A DNA stretch of 8,286 bases from assembly GCA_030044455.1 (NCBI GenBank), contig JASHVU010000692.1, positions 1 through 8,286 on the forward strand, written 5' to 3'. Shown piece after piece: positions 1 to 6,592 of the stretch (position 1 is the stretch's first letter; each line of letters starts with the position of its first letter). This DNA comes from Acidobacteriaceae bacterium (lineage in GTDB: Bacteria; Acidobacteriota; Terriglobia; Terriglobales; Acidobacteriaceae). The notes beneath the pieces were generated by a model. That model saw only the letters and a list, made by a program, of their open reading frames with translations, ran no database searches and was not told the DNA's origin. A program made the position numbers and the translations under genes.

Positions 1-2
1 AT

Positions 3-1052
3 CTTGCCACGGTGAATCTGATGGCTCCCGACGCCAACTACTCCACCAACGCGAAGGCGACTGCGCTCTACCGCGAAATTGACCGGCGCCTCATGGCCTT
101 GCCTGGCGTTCAGTCGGTTGGGCTTACAAGCGACTTGCCCCTGGAGTGCAACTGCGACACCGACTGGATTCGGATTGAGGGCAAGCCGTATCATGGCGAG
201 CACAACGAGGTGAACGAGCGCGAGGTGAGCCCTGATTACCTGGCGACACTCAAAGCGCAACTGGTGCGCGGAAGAATGCTTACGGCTGAGGACGACGCCT
301 CGCATCCGCAGGTGATCGTGATCAACGAATCGTTTGCCAAGAAGTACTTCGCGGGCGAAGATCCCATAGGAAAAAGAATCGGCGATGGTGCCCTGAGCCG
401 GGACTCCATGCGACAGATCGTTGGCGTTATTCGCGACGTGCGCGAGGGCGGGCTGGATCAGGATGTCTGGCCGTCGGAGTACGAGTCCATGTTGCGCACC
501 ACCGACACCTATATCGCCATCGCTGTGCGTACGGCCACTGACGCGGGCGCCATGTTGCCTTCGATCGTAAGCACACTGCGCAGCATCGATTCGAACCTGG
601 GTATTTACGGCGAGCAGACCATGCAGCAGCAAATGGATTCGACCGAATCCGCATTGCTGCATCGCTTCGCGGCGTGGCTGGTCGGCGGTTTTGCTGCGAT
701 GGCGTTGCTACTCGGCGTGGTGGGTCTCTACGGTGTCGTTGCTTACTCCGTGAGCCGGCGCACTAGGGAGATTGGCGTGCGCATGGCACTCGGCGCGCAG
801 CGCGGCGCGGTGTACTCACTCGTCATGCGCCAGGCGGGATGGCTGACCGTATCGGGTTTGGTCATCGGGCTGGCGTGCTCGATCGGCGCATCGACGCTGA
901 TGACCAGGCTGCTCTTTGGCGTTGAAGCGTGGGATGCGCCGACTCTAGCCGGAGTGGCGTTGGTGCTGGGCTGCGCGTCAATGGCAGCGAGCTTTCTGCC
1001 CGCCAGGCGCGCGGCATCGATCAATCCTACTGACGCATTGCGCGCGGAGTAA
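3..1052 (+). CDS. ABC transporter permease, MacB/FtsX type (ADOP family), 3' part only
   Basis: This is the C-terminal part of an inner-membrane permease. The frame is open to the left edge, so the gene starts outside the window; a GTG at 12 is only an internal codon. The first ~210 visible residues are a periplasmic MacB-PCD-like domain, with ALPGVQSVGLTSDLPL near residues 29-44 and VINESFAKKYF near 103-113. The FtsX domain follows, with hydrophobic segments near residues 219-246, 275-297 and 310-330. The motif EIGVRMALGA sits at 253-262, and the protein ends in ARRAASINPTDALRAE. That ending and the EIGVRMALGA motif are hallmarks of this family. ADOP permeases are usually about 800 residues and often lack an adjacent ATPase gene; whether one lies upstream cannot be seen. 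Substrate is unknown. The gene converges on the TIGR03435 gene with 18 bp between the stops. An unusual CNC lies at residues 46-48. Confidence 0.93.
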   Translation, partial: LATVNLMAPDANYSTNAKATALYREIDRRLMALPGVQSVGLTSDLPLECNCDTDWIRIEGKPYHGEHNEVNEREVSPDYLATLKAQLVRGRMLTAEDDASHPQVIVINESFAKKYFAGEDPIGKRIGDGALSRDSMRQIVGVIRDVREGGLDQDVWPSEYESMLRTTDTYIAIAVRTATDAGAMLPSIVSTLRSIDSNLGIYGEQTMQQQMDSTESALLHRFAAWLVGGFAAMALLLGVVGLYGVVAYSVSRRTREIGVRMALGAQRGAVYSLVMRQAGWLTVSGLVIGLACSIGASTLMTRLLFGVEAWDAPTLAGVALVLGCASMAASFLPARRAASINPTDALRAE

Positions 1053-1070
1053 ATGCGGCAAGAAACCGGC

Positions 1071-2192
1071 TCAATCTTCGGATGGATTTTTTTCGGCGTG
1101 ATCTACAATCAGCCGCTCGACCGTGGCCTTGCGCTCTTCGAGCTTCAAGCCCATCTGCTCAACTGAGGAATAGACTCCCTGACCGCCTCCTTGTGGATCG
1201 GAGGCAGCATTGGCCGGCGCAGCAGTCTGGGCCCCGGCGCCGCCTGCTGGCGCGCCAGGCAAAGTCATCCCTGACGCCCTCGCCATTGCCATAAGATCGG
1301 CGAGCGCGAGATCGAGGGTCACCTGGTAGTTGCCCTTGAGGCCGGTCATATTGACCACCTGTGGGCCGCCGCTTCCACCCATCTGCATCATGTTTGTCAG
1401 CATGTCGGCAAAACCATCCATCGTAACCATGCTCGACTCGATATGAAGCGACTGCGTCGACATATCGAGCTTCTCAGTCATTGTGCCGCGGGCGCCCATG
1501 TCTATCTTCATTGAGCCATCGCCGTTCCGCGTGATCTTCATCGGCCCGTCTTCAGTATCGATTTTTGTCTCGCCAGGCCTCAGGGGCGCATCAGCGGCGG
1601 CGGGCGGGGGCGGAGCCGGAGATTCTTTCAGTTTGGGACCGCCTTTGCCCACCACCAGGGCCAAAACCTTATGTTCCTCGTGGTCGCGATGTACGGTGAG
1701 CTTGAAGCGCGCGGCAAGCAATGTCTGCATCATCGCCGGCGCCTGGTCTTTGGTGCCGCCATCGGGGATTTTGGCTTCAATGTCGAACCGCTGTTCGCCC
1801 AGCCACGATGGGCCGTCGATCTGGTAGGGCTTGACGGTGTACGCGTAGACGATGAGGTCTTTGAGCGACATGTAGGTGAACTCGGCACGCGACGCATCAA
1901 TATGCGGGCCGAGACGCGGCATCTTGCCGGCTTGTATGTCCGCTGCCATGCGCTGAAGATCGAGCGGCGCCGCTGGCTTGACGGTTGCCACATCGAATTC
2001 GAGATGCGGATTGGCCGGCTGAGAAGTCGCGGCCGGCTGGGCTTCAGTGGATGATTGCGGAACCGGTGAAGGCACGGCCACCTCAACGGTTGCAGGTTTC
2101 TCAGTGGGTGTTGCCGGTGCATTCTGGCAGAGAGCATATGCGGCGGCAGCGACGATTGCAAATGAAGAGAAGAGATAAGTACGCAGCTTCAC
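1071..2192 (-). CDS. TIGR03435 family secreted protein
   Basis: This is a protein of unknown function from a family (TIGR03435) expanded in soil Acidobacteriota. The N-terminal family block is FDVATVKPAA near residue 66. It is followed by YMSLKDLIVYAY, PSWLGEQRFDIEAK and a LLAARFKLTVHR stretch. The C-terminal block is GLKGNYQVTLDL near 285 and GLKLEERKATVERLIVDHAEK at the end. I chose GTG at 2192 (373 residues) over an in-frame ATG at 2216. AGGAAGG at 2207-2201 sits 8 nt before the GTG, whereas the ATG has no ribosome-binding site. This start also gives a compact signal peptide (KLRTYLF, then a hydrophobic run to AYA), so export by Sec is likely. Residues 218-309 are unusually methionine-rich (15 Met). 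A Pro/Ala segment lies near 190-203 and a Gly/Ala linker near 311-338. Its own -10 box suggests separate transcription. Confidence 0.9.
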   Translation of the reverse strand: MKLRTYLFSSFAIVAAAAYALCQNAPATPTEKPATVEVAVPSPVPQSSTEAQPAATSQPANPHLEFDVATVKPAAPLDLQRMAADIQAGKMPRLGPHIDASRAEFTYMSLKDLIVYAYTVKPYQIDGPSWLGEQRFDIEAKIPDGGTKDQAPAMMQTLLAARFKLTVHRDHEEHKVLALVVGKGGPKLKESPAPPPPAAADAPLRPGETKIDTEDGPMKITRNGDGSMKIDMGARGTMTEKLDMSTQSLHIESSMVTMDGFADMLTNMMQMGGSGGPQVVNMTGLKGNYQVTLDLALADLMAMARASGMTLPGAPAGGAGAQTAAPANAASDPQGGGQGVYSSVEQMGLKLEERKATVERLIVDHAEKNPSED

Positions 2193-2200
2193 GCGGGAGA

Positions 2201-2207
2201 CCTTCCT
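2201..2207 (-). promoter_or_regulatory. Shine-Dalgarno AGGAAGG deciding the GTG start at 2192
   Basis: AGGAAGG lies 8 nt upstream of the GTG at 2192. It falls inside the reading frame if the upstream ATG at 2216 is used, which has no purine-rich site before it. This favours the shorter protein. Confidence 0.6.
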
Positions 2208-2227
2208 CGGAAACATGGAATGGCAAG

Positions 2228-2233
2228 ATTATA
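2228..2233 (-). promoter_or_regulatory. Candidate -10 box TATAAT for the TIGR03435 gene
   Basis: The minus strand reads TATAAT exactly at 2233-2228 in otherwise GC-rich DNA. A start about 7 nt downstream (near 2221) would give a leader of roughly 29 nt holding the Shine-Dalgarno for the GTG at 2192. It would leave the ATG at 2216 almost leaderless. I see no convincing -35 hexamer at 16-18 bp spacing, so this rests on the -10 alone. Confidence 0.4.
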
Positions 2234-2340
2234 TTCTTTGCCGGGATTGAGCTGAGTGAACCGGCAATCGGCAGGTTGGATCGCAGGAGGCTGCCGGGGA
2301 AACTCGTTGAACTTGACTGGCTTCGCGAAAACCATTTGGC

Positions 2341-2397
2341 GGGGACGAAAGCCCCAAGTCTTTTTGAAGACGTTATCGGCACAACGAAAGCCGTGCC
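2341..2397. repeat. Triple-hairpin REP-like intergenic element
   Basis: Three small inverted repeats follow one another in the 236-bp gap between the DUF1501 stop and the TIGR03435 start. On the plus strand: GGGG/CCCC at 2341-2355, GTCTT/AAGAC at 2358-2371, and GGCAC/GTGCC at 2378-2397. The two outer ones share the core CGAAAG, a GAAA tetraloop closed by C-G. The stems are imperfect (a bulged A in the first, a 2x2 internal loop in the third). The layout resembles dispersed two-hairpin intergenic repeats I recall from Acidobacteriota, whose translation gives GHGFSRA-like strings; here the minus frame reads GHGFRCA. The family assignment is from memory. It starts about 30 nt past the DUF1501 stop and could act as a 3'-end stabiliser or an attenuator. 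Confidence 0.5.
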
Positions 2398-2428
2398 CTT
2401 TCAAAACGGCGGCGTAATCAGAGTTTCC

Positions 2429-3679
2429 CTAAACCAATCGCAGGAATCGTGCAGGATCAAGGCTTGCACCGGGGAAGATCTTCTCAAAATCGCTGGCGCC
2501 GATGGTGCTGGCGACGACTTCGCCCAGCACCGCACGGTAATCGGTGGTAAGCGCGAGGTCGCGGCCCTGGTTGAGCTGCTCGTTAGCGAGTCCCGGCCAT
2601 TTGCCGTAGACCTTACCGCCGTTCACGCGGCCGCCCAGCACAAACATTGCATTGGCATGGCCGTGATCGGTGCCGGCGGTTCCGTTTTCGCGCGCGGTTC
2701 GTCCGAACTCCGACATGGTGACCACCGTGATGTTTTCGGCCGAGTCGCCCATATCGCGCCAGAAAGCCGCGATGCTTTGCGAGAAATCGCTGAGCCGGTT
2801 GGCGAGCTGGCCGTTCACGCCCCCCTGGTTCTGATGCGTGTCCCAGCCGCTGACATCGGAGAAGGCCGCTTCGACGCCGAGGTTGGCTTTAAGCAGTTGG
2901 GCAATCTGCTTCATGCTGTTGCCGAAGTCATTGTTGGGATAGCTGGCGCCGTTCGCCGGCTGGTACTGTGCAGGATTCGCCGCTCGCAACATGCGGACCG
3001 CTTCAAAGGTCTCGTCTCCGGCAGCATGCAAAATCTGGTCTCCTGAATCGGCATACATTGCCTGGAACGCGTTGGCGGCTGGCGAAGGAGTTGGACCGCG
3101 GCCCGCTACGCTGAAACCACTTACATTGTTCAATGCGATTGCCGGAACGCGTCCGGCCAGCGTCAAGGGAACGTCGGATCCAAGGGCCAGCGCGCGAAAT
3201 GCGGAGTGTTCGCATGTTCCTTCACAACGGTGAACCAGATCTTCAGCCTGCAGGGCGCGGTTCAGCCAACCGTCGTCGGTGCCCTTTACTCCGGGCGTTC
3301 CCGACTCCATATAGTCCTGCGCGTCAAAGTGCGATCGCGACATATCGGGTGAACCGCATGCGTGGACGATGGCCAGGTGCCCCTGATCGTAGAGGGGTTT
3401 GAATGAAGCCAGCGAGGGATGCAACCCGAAGAAGCCGTCGAGATCGATCACCTGATTTTGCGGAATGGCGATGGTGGGGCGCATGGAGTAGTAGTTCTTT
3501 TCGCGATAGGGGACAACGACGTTGAGTCCGTCGGCCGCGCCGCGTTGAAAGATGACTACAAGCCGCTGGCCCGGAGGATTTGTAGTTTCAGCCAGCAGCG
3601 AACGAACCATGAAACTGGGAATTGCGGCAGTGCCCGCTACCGCCAGCGCTCCCCTGTGCAGGAAAAATCTCCGGTTCAT
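2429..3679 (-). CDS. DUF1501 domain protein, Tat-exported
   Basis: This 416-residue protein belongs to the DUF1501 family, which is related to the alkaline phosphatase/sulfatase superfamily; no reaction is established. The N-terminus MNRRFFLHRGALAVAGTAA is a twin-arginine signal with a hydrophobic stretch, so it should be exported folded. In this numbering, family motifs are RGAADGLNVVVPY (46-58), SHFDAQD (116-122), GWDTHQNQGG (278-287) and SEFGRTARENGTAGTDHGHA (323-342). The His/Asp-rich motifs are plausible metal ligands by analogy only. I chose ATG at 3679: AGGAG at 3690-3686 is 6 nt away, while the ATG at 3685 directly abuts it. It lies 155 bp after the DUF1800 gene in the same direction, the usual pairing. 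The gap is filled with two facing heptamer arrays, so co-transcription is likely but may be modulated there. Confidence 0.93.
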   Translation of the reverse strand: MNRRFFLHRGALAVAGTAAIPSFMVRSLLAETTNPPGQRLVVIFQRGAADGLNVVVPYREKNYYSMRPTIAIPQNQVIDLDGFFGLHPSLASFKPLYDQGHLAIVHACGSPDMSRSHFDAQDYMESGTPGVKGTDDGWLNRALQAEDLVHRCEGTCEHSAFRALALGSDVPLTLAGRVPAIALNNVSGFSVAGRGPTPSPAANAFQAMYADSGDQILHAAGDETFEAVRMLRAANPAQYQPANGASYPNNDFGNSMKQIAQLLKANLGVEAAFSDVSGWDTHQNQGGVNGQLANRLSDFSQSIAAFWRDMGDSAENITVVTMSEFGRTARENGTAGTDHGHANAMFVLGGRVNGGKVYGKWPGLANEQLNQGRDLALTTDYRAVLGEVVASTIGASDFEKIFPGASLDPARFLRLV

Positions 3680-3697
3680 GTGCATCTCCTCAAAAGC

Positions 3698-3732
3698 AGC
3701 TTTCAGCTTTTAGCTCTCCGCTTTCAGTTCTA
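3698..3732 (+). repeat. Heptamer array 1 (five units, AGCTTTC type)
   Basis: Five head-to-tail 7-bp units fill exactly 35 bp. The first three are AGCTTTC, AGCTTTT and AGCTCTC; the last two (CGCTTTC, AGTTCTA) are more diverged. The array starts 7 bp beyond the Shine-Dalgarno of the DUF1501 gene. It lies in the opposite orientation to array 2 (3796-3830), with which it shares a perfect 14-bp inverted repeat, CAGCTTTCAGCTTT at 3697-3710. Confidence 0.7.
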
Positions 3733-3795
3733 ACCTTGCGGACGCAAACAGTCTCGGAATTCCACCATCATTTCCGATGAGTGACCTTCCTTCGG

Positions 3796-3830
3796 ACCAG
3801 CTGACAGCCTAAAGCTGAAAGCTGACAGCT
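3796..3830 (-). repeat. Heptamer array 2 (five units, AGCTTTC type)
   Basis: On the minus strand five units fill 35 bp: AGCTGTC, AGCTTTC, AGCTTTA, then GGCTGTC and AGCTGGT. The array begins 4 nt after the stop codon of the DUF1800 gene. Its AAAGCTGAAAGCTG (plus strand, 3811-3824) is the exact reverse complement of 3697-3710 in array 1. A DUF1800-DUF1501 transcript could therefore fold a 14-bp stem, extendable by a few pairs after one mismatch, enclosing about 100 nt. Confidence 0.7.
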
Positions 3831-3834
3831 CGCT

Positions 3835-6120
3835 TCAGCGCCGTTGAAACTCCGGCGAGCCGATCAGCAATCCTGCCAGCACTTCATCTTGCCGCTCCAA
3901 TGCGTTGGCCGGGCGGGGAACACTGTGCGGCTTGGCCGGGGCTGAAACCGGGTATACCGTGAAAGAGCCCTGCGCCGACTGCGATTCGAACTGGGTGAGC
4001 GCCGCGGCCCGCGTCTGCGCGCCTACTCCACCGGCCACGATCATCGGCTCCAGTCGCTCCTCTTCTTCGTCCGGCGTCGGGATGGGCGCTGCCTGCGCAT
4101 CCGGAGCAGAGTCGCTTGTTAAGCCGACATTTGCATCCTCAGGCTGGTTGCTCCAGCTTACCCTTACTCCCGGCAGCCGGTTTGCCGCCAGGTTCAATGC
4201 AAAATTCATGCGGTCAACCAGAGCCCCAGTCGAAACCCATTCGCTGGCCACCCATTTGTATCCGGTGGGCGGGATGCAGCCGTAGAGCTGCATGCCCATT
4301 TGGTGCAGCGCATTCTCGAGCGGCTGAAAGTTCTCGACATCAGCATTCGATGCGCGCACGGCTGACACTACGAATTCAAGTGGCGTTTTTATCTTGGCGC
4401 GATAGTCGCTCCTGGCCCAGAACTCCGGCGAGTGGAACAGAGTGCGCAGCATTGCCGAGATTTCGCCACCGGTGGACATATAGGTTTTCGCCATGCGGTC
4501 TACCAGCGATTGCGGGGGATCGTCGCTCACAAATCGGATCGCGAGCTTGCGCGAGATAAACTGTGCGGTTGCCGGACGCGTCACCAGGAAGTGCAGCAGT
4601 TCTTCTCCCTCGCGTTCACCGTCATCTTTGAACTTTGTGCCCATCACCTTGTTTGAACCCGGCTCGTGCCGGTTCTCGTTGAACTCGAAGCCGCCGCCCC
4701 GCTGCGGTTGATTTACGGTCCAGCCGGTAAGAATGCGTGCCACCTGGATCACGTCGGCCTGCGTGTAGCCGCCATTCACACCCAGAGTGTGCAACTCCAT
4801 CAGCTCGCGGGCATAGTTCTCGTTCAGGCCCTCATCGGTCTTCTTGTTTTTCGAGGGATTCCGCATCTGCTGCATCTTGGCGCGTTCGGCAGCCGGCGAG
4901 TCGGGGCCAATGCTCTCGGAGTTATCCAGGTAAAGCATCATTGCCGGGCTGTGCGCAACGGCTTCCAGCAGATCTTCAAACTTGCCCAGCGCATTCGGCC
5001 TGATGGTGTCGCGTGCATAGCTGGCCAGATAGTAAGGCGTCTCTTCGTTCTTGCGCAGATAGATGTTGAAATGATTGAGCCAGAAATCGGTCATCACCTC
5101 CTCGAGCTGCGCGCTTGAGTAGATGTCGCGCGTGAGCCGCTCGGCCATCAGCTCCTCAACCACCATGCGCTGCGGATTCTCAAGATCCTCAAGAGCCTCG
5201 CGCAGATCGGGAGTCATGTCGGCAGTCAGCTGGTTGCGCTGCGCACCTTTCAACGAATGCATGAAGTCATCGAACTCAGCCGGTTGCATTTGCTGGAGAT
5301 GCGCGACGCGATCGCGCGGAGAAAGGGCGGCAATCGATGCGAAGCCCGGAGTGTCGGGTTGCGAAAGCATGTCCGCCGCGGCGGCAGTAACCGGGTCAAG
5401 CACAGGAGGCTGGGCGGGAGACTGGTCTGGAGTTTTTTCCGCCGCGGGAGCGGTCGAAGCCGTCATGCTGTTTCCCGCGCTGCCGTCCATGGCCCCGCCG
5501 GTCATGGATTTTTCGCCATTTCCCGCAGGGTTTGGTTCCCCGTTTGCCGCGGATACCGTTGCAGCCTGGCCATTGCCCGGCGGTGCTTGCTGGGCATTGC
5601 CTGCCTGCGTTTGCGCGGATTCAGCCTGCGCGGTCTTCTTCTGCTCCTGCTCGGCGCGCTTCTGCTCCACGCGATACATCTGGTCTTCGTAGACCGCGTG
5701 CAGCGTGCCCTTCCGCGGGATGTCGACTTTGCCTGCGATGGCCTGGCGAATGATTGCGCCTGATGGCACGCGGTAGAGCAGGTCGGCGACGCTCCATTGC
5801 ATTGCAGGATACTGCGCCAGCCGCTCGTTCAGCGTAGTCTCGTCGAGCGCCTGCGGATGCAGTTGCTGCTCAAACCAGGCGTCCAGCCCCATGGTGCGAA
5901 CCGCTTCAATGTCGCCTGGCCGCGGACCGAAGGTGAAACGGTTCAGGGCCTGCAGAATTCGCTCATCGCCCTTGAGCTGGCCTGACTGGTAGGCGGGCCG
6001 GGGGGCAACTTTGGCGGTTGCACCGTCGTCAGCCGCGCTTGGCGACTGTCCATAGCCAAACGGGGGCGCCGCAATGGTGGCGCACAAAAGTAAGGCCAGC
6101 GCGCTTTTCACTGATTCCAT
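3835..6120 (-). CDS. DUF1800 domain protein, secreted, large form
   Basis: This 761-residue protein has a Sec-type signal (MESVKSALALLLCATIAAPP, cleavage likely near the GYGQ at 22-25). DUF1800 has no known reaction. Family motifs in order are ALNRFTFGPRPGD (58-70), DFWLNHFNIY (345-354), NYARELMELHTLGVNGGYT (435-453), QVARILTGW (459-467), FISRKLAIRFV (521-531), SPEFW (564-568), KTPLEFVVSAVRA (578-590) and PTGYKWVASEWVSTGALVDR (618-637). It ends LLIGSPEFQRR, the usual family C-terminus, so it looks full length. Two low-complexity stretches interrupt it: Gln/Ala/Gly/Asn-rich at about 151-245 and Pro/Asp/Glu/Ala-rich at about 655-735. The ATG has AGGAG at 6133-6129, 8 nt upstream. It is followed by the DUF1501 gene, its common genomic partner. 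The two proteins are presumed to work together outside the cytoplasm. Confidence 0.93.
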   Translation of the reverse strand: MESVKSALALLLCATIAAPPFGYGQSPSAADDGATAKVAPRPAYQSGQLKGDERILQALNRFTFGPRPGDIEAVRTMGLDAWFEQQLHPQALDETTLNERLAQYPAMQWSVADLLYRVPSGAIIRQAIAGKVDIPRKGTLHAVYEDQMYRVEQKRAEQEQKKTAQAESAQTQAGNAQQAPPGNGQAATVSAANGEPNPAGNGEKSMTGGAMDGSAGNSMTASTAPAAEKTPDQSPAQPPVLDPVTAAAADMLSQPDTPGFASIAALSPRDRVAHLQQMQPAEFDDFMHSLKGAQRNQLTADMTPDLREALEDLENPQRMVVEELMAERLTRDIYSSAQLEEVMTDFWLNHFNIYLRKNEETPYYLASYARDTIRPNALGKFEDLLEAVAHSPAMMLYLDNSESIGPDSPAAERAKMQQMRNPSKNKKTDEGLNENYARELMELHTLGVNGGYTQADVIQVARILTGWTVNQPQRGGGFEFNENRHEPGSNKVMGTKFKDDGEREGEELLHFLVTRPATAQFISRKLAIRFVSDDPPQSLVDRMAKTYMSTGGEISAMLRTLFHSPEFWARSDYRAKIKTPLEFVVSAVRASNADVENFQPLENALHQMGMQLYGCIPPTGYKWVASEWVSTGALVDRMNFALNLAANRLPGVRVSWSNQPEDANVGLTSDSAPDAQAAPIPTPDEEEERLEPMIVAGGVGAQTRAAALTQFESQSAQGSFTVYPVSAPAKPHSVPRPANALERQDEVLAGLLIGSPEFQRR

Positions 6121-6303
6121 TCGACAAACTCCTGCGTGGCAGGCGCAAACGGGGAACGGGCGCTAAGCGATCTAACTACCGGATCAATCTTACTAAAGGA
6201 CAAGACGCAGGTTGGCGGGAATAGTTGCGGAGGAGTCAACGGAAGCGTCGGCGGGAACAGAAATGGCGTGACGCCAAGCATTCGGCGCCGGAACAGACAA
6301 TTT
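6121..6303 (-). promoter_or_regulatory. Leader region of the DUF1800 gene with dyad and direct repeats
   Basis: This is the non-coding stretch before the DUF1800 start. It holds a -10-like TAAGAT at 6192-6187 (minus) without a clear -35. A 13-bp dyad, TGGCGTGACGCCA, lies at 6264-6276. An 8-bp direct repeat, GGAACAGA, occurs at 6254-6261 and 6290-6297 on either side of the dyad. A promoter or operator here is plausible, because the gap from the anti-sigma gene is 232 bp, but none of these signals is strong alone. Confidence 0.25.
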
Positions 6304-6338
6304 TGAAGCCAAGAGCTGAGAGCTTGAGGCTAGGAGCG
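6304..6338 (-). repeat. Heptamer array 3 (five units, AGCTCTC type)
   Basis: On the minus strand five 7-bp units fill 35 bp. AGCTCTC and AGCTCTT are the central pair; CGCTCCT, AGCCTCA and GGCTTCA flank them. It begins 14 nt after the anti-sigma stop codon, in the same orientation relative to transcription as array 2 after the DUF1800 gene. It is more diverged than arrays 1 and 2, but has the same unit length, unit number and GCT core. Confidence 0.55.
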
Positions 6339-6352
6339 AGAATCTGTTCTTC

Positions 6353-6589
6353 TCAGCAGCCCCGCTTGCACCTGGCCATGATCGCCGCATGCAGCCGCTC
6401 GCGAAGGTCGGGGGGCAGGTCATAAATTTCATGTGACCGGTAGATCTCGATGGTTTTCCGCGTGGTGTTGAGGGTTACTTCGCAGTGTTCGCAGTCTTTG
6501 AGATGAGCCAGCAGATCGGCACGCATCCTGTCATTCACGCTGTCGTCGATCAGGTCGTCGAGAAGGGAAATAAACTCAGTGCAGGTCAC
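6353..6589 (-). CDS. Small soluble zinc-finger anti-sigma factor (zf-HC2 type)
   Basis: This 78-residue protein should bind and inhibit the ECF sigma factor encoded directly upstream. It carries a complete zinc-binding anti-sigma motif: Cys3, His29, Cys33 and Cys36 (HLKDCEHC), the H-x3-C-x2-C pattern with an upstream cysteine. Such proteins are the anti-sigma domain on its own. There is no transmembrane helix or periplasmic sensor, so it is expected to be cytoplasmic, and may release its partner on redox or another cytoplasmic signal, as in the ZAS family. Two further cysteines end the protein (ARCKRGC). The start is GTG, 3 nt after the sigma stop. GGGGAG at 6602-6597 overlaps the end of the sigma gene and sits 7 nt before the GTG, which implies translational coupling. 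Confidence 0.85.
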   Translation of the reverse strand: MTCTEFISLLDDLIDDSVNDRMRADLLAHLKDCEHCEVTLNTTRKTIEIYRSHEIYDLPPDLRERLHAAIMARCKRGC

Positions 6590-6592
6590 GTC

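Noticed and set aside
1066..1093. Possible intrinsic terminator for the permease gene: short CCGG/TCGG stem followed by seven T
   Set aside because: The stem has only four pairs including a G-T, the loop is eight bases, and five bases separate it from the T-run, all inside the end of the convergent gene.
2189..2428. In-frame extension of DUF1501 past its TAG stop (GHGFRCA-containing translation), possible read-through or a formylglycine-enzyme remnant
   Set aside because: The GFRCA string arises from the hairpin repeat at 2378-2397. DUF1501 already ends normally, and no read-through signal is visible.
1985..3046. Plus-strand open frame of 353 codons
   Set aside because: It runs antisense across the TIGR03435 and DUF1501 genes, both of which carry clear family motifs on the minus strand. 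Long antisense frames are common in GC-rich DNA.
3698..3830. CRISPR array
   Set aside because: The units are 7 bp, contiguous and degenerate, with no unique spacers of regular length and no cas genes.
5123..5763. Two overlapping plus-strand frames of 168-189 codons
   Set aside because: They are antisense to the low-complexity part of the DUF1800 gene, and their Cys/Ser/Arg-rich translations show no domain.
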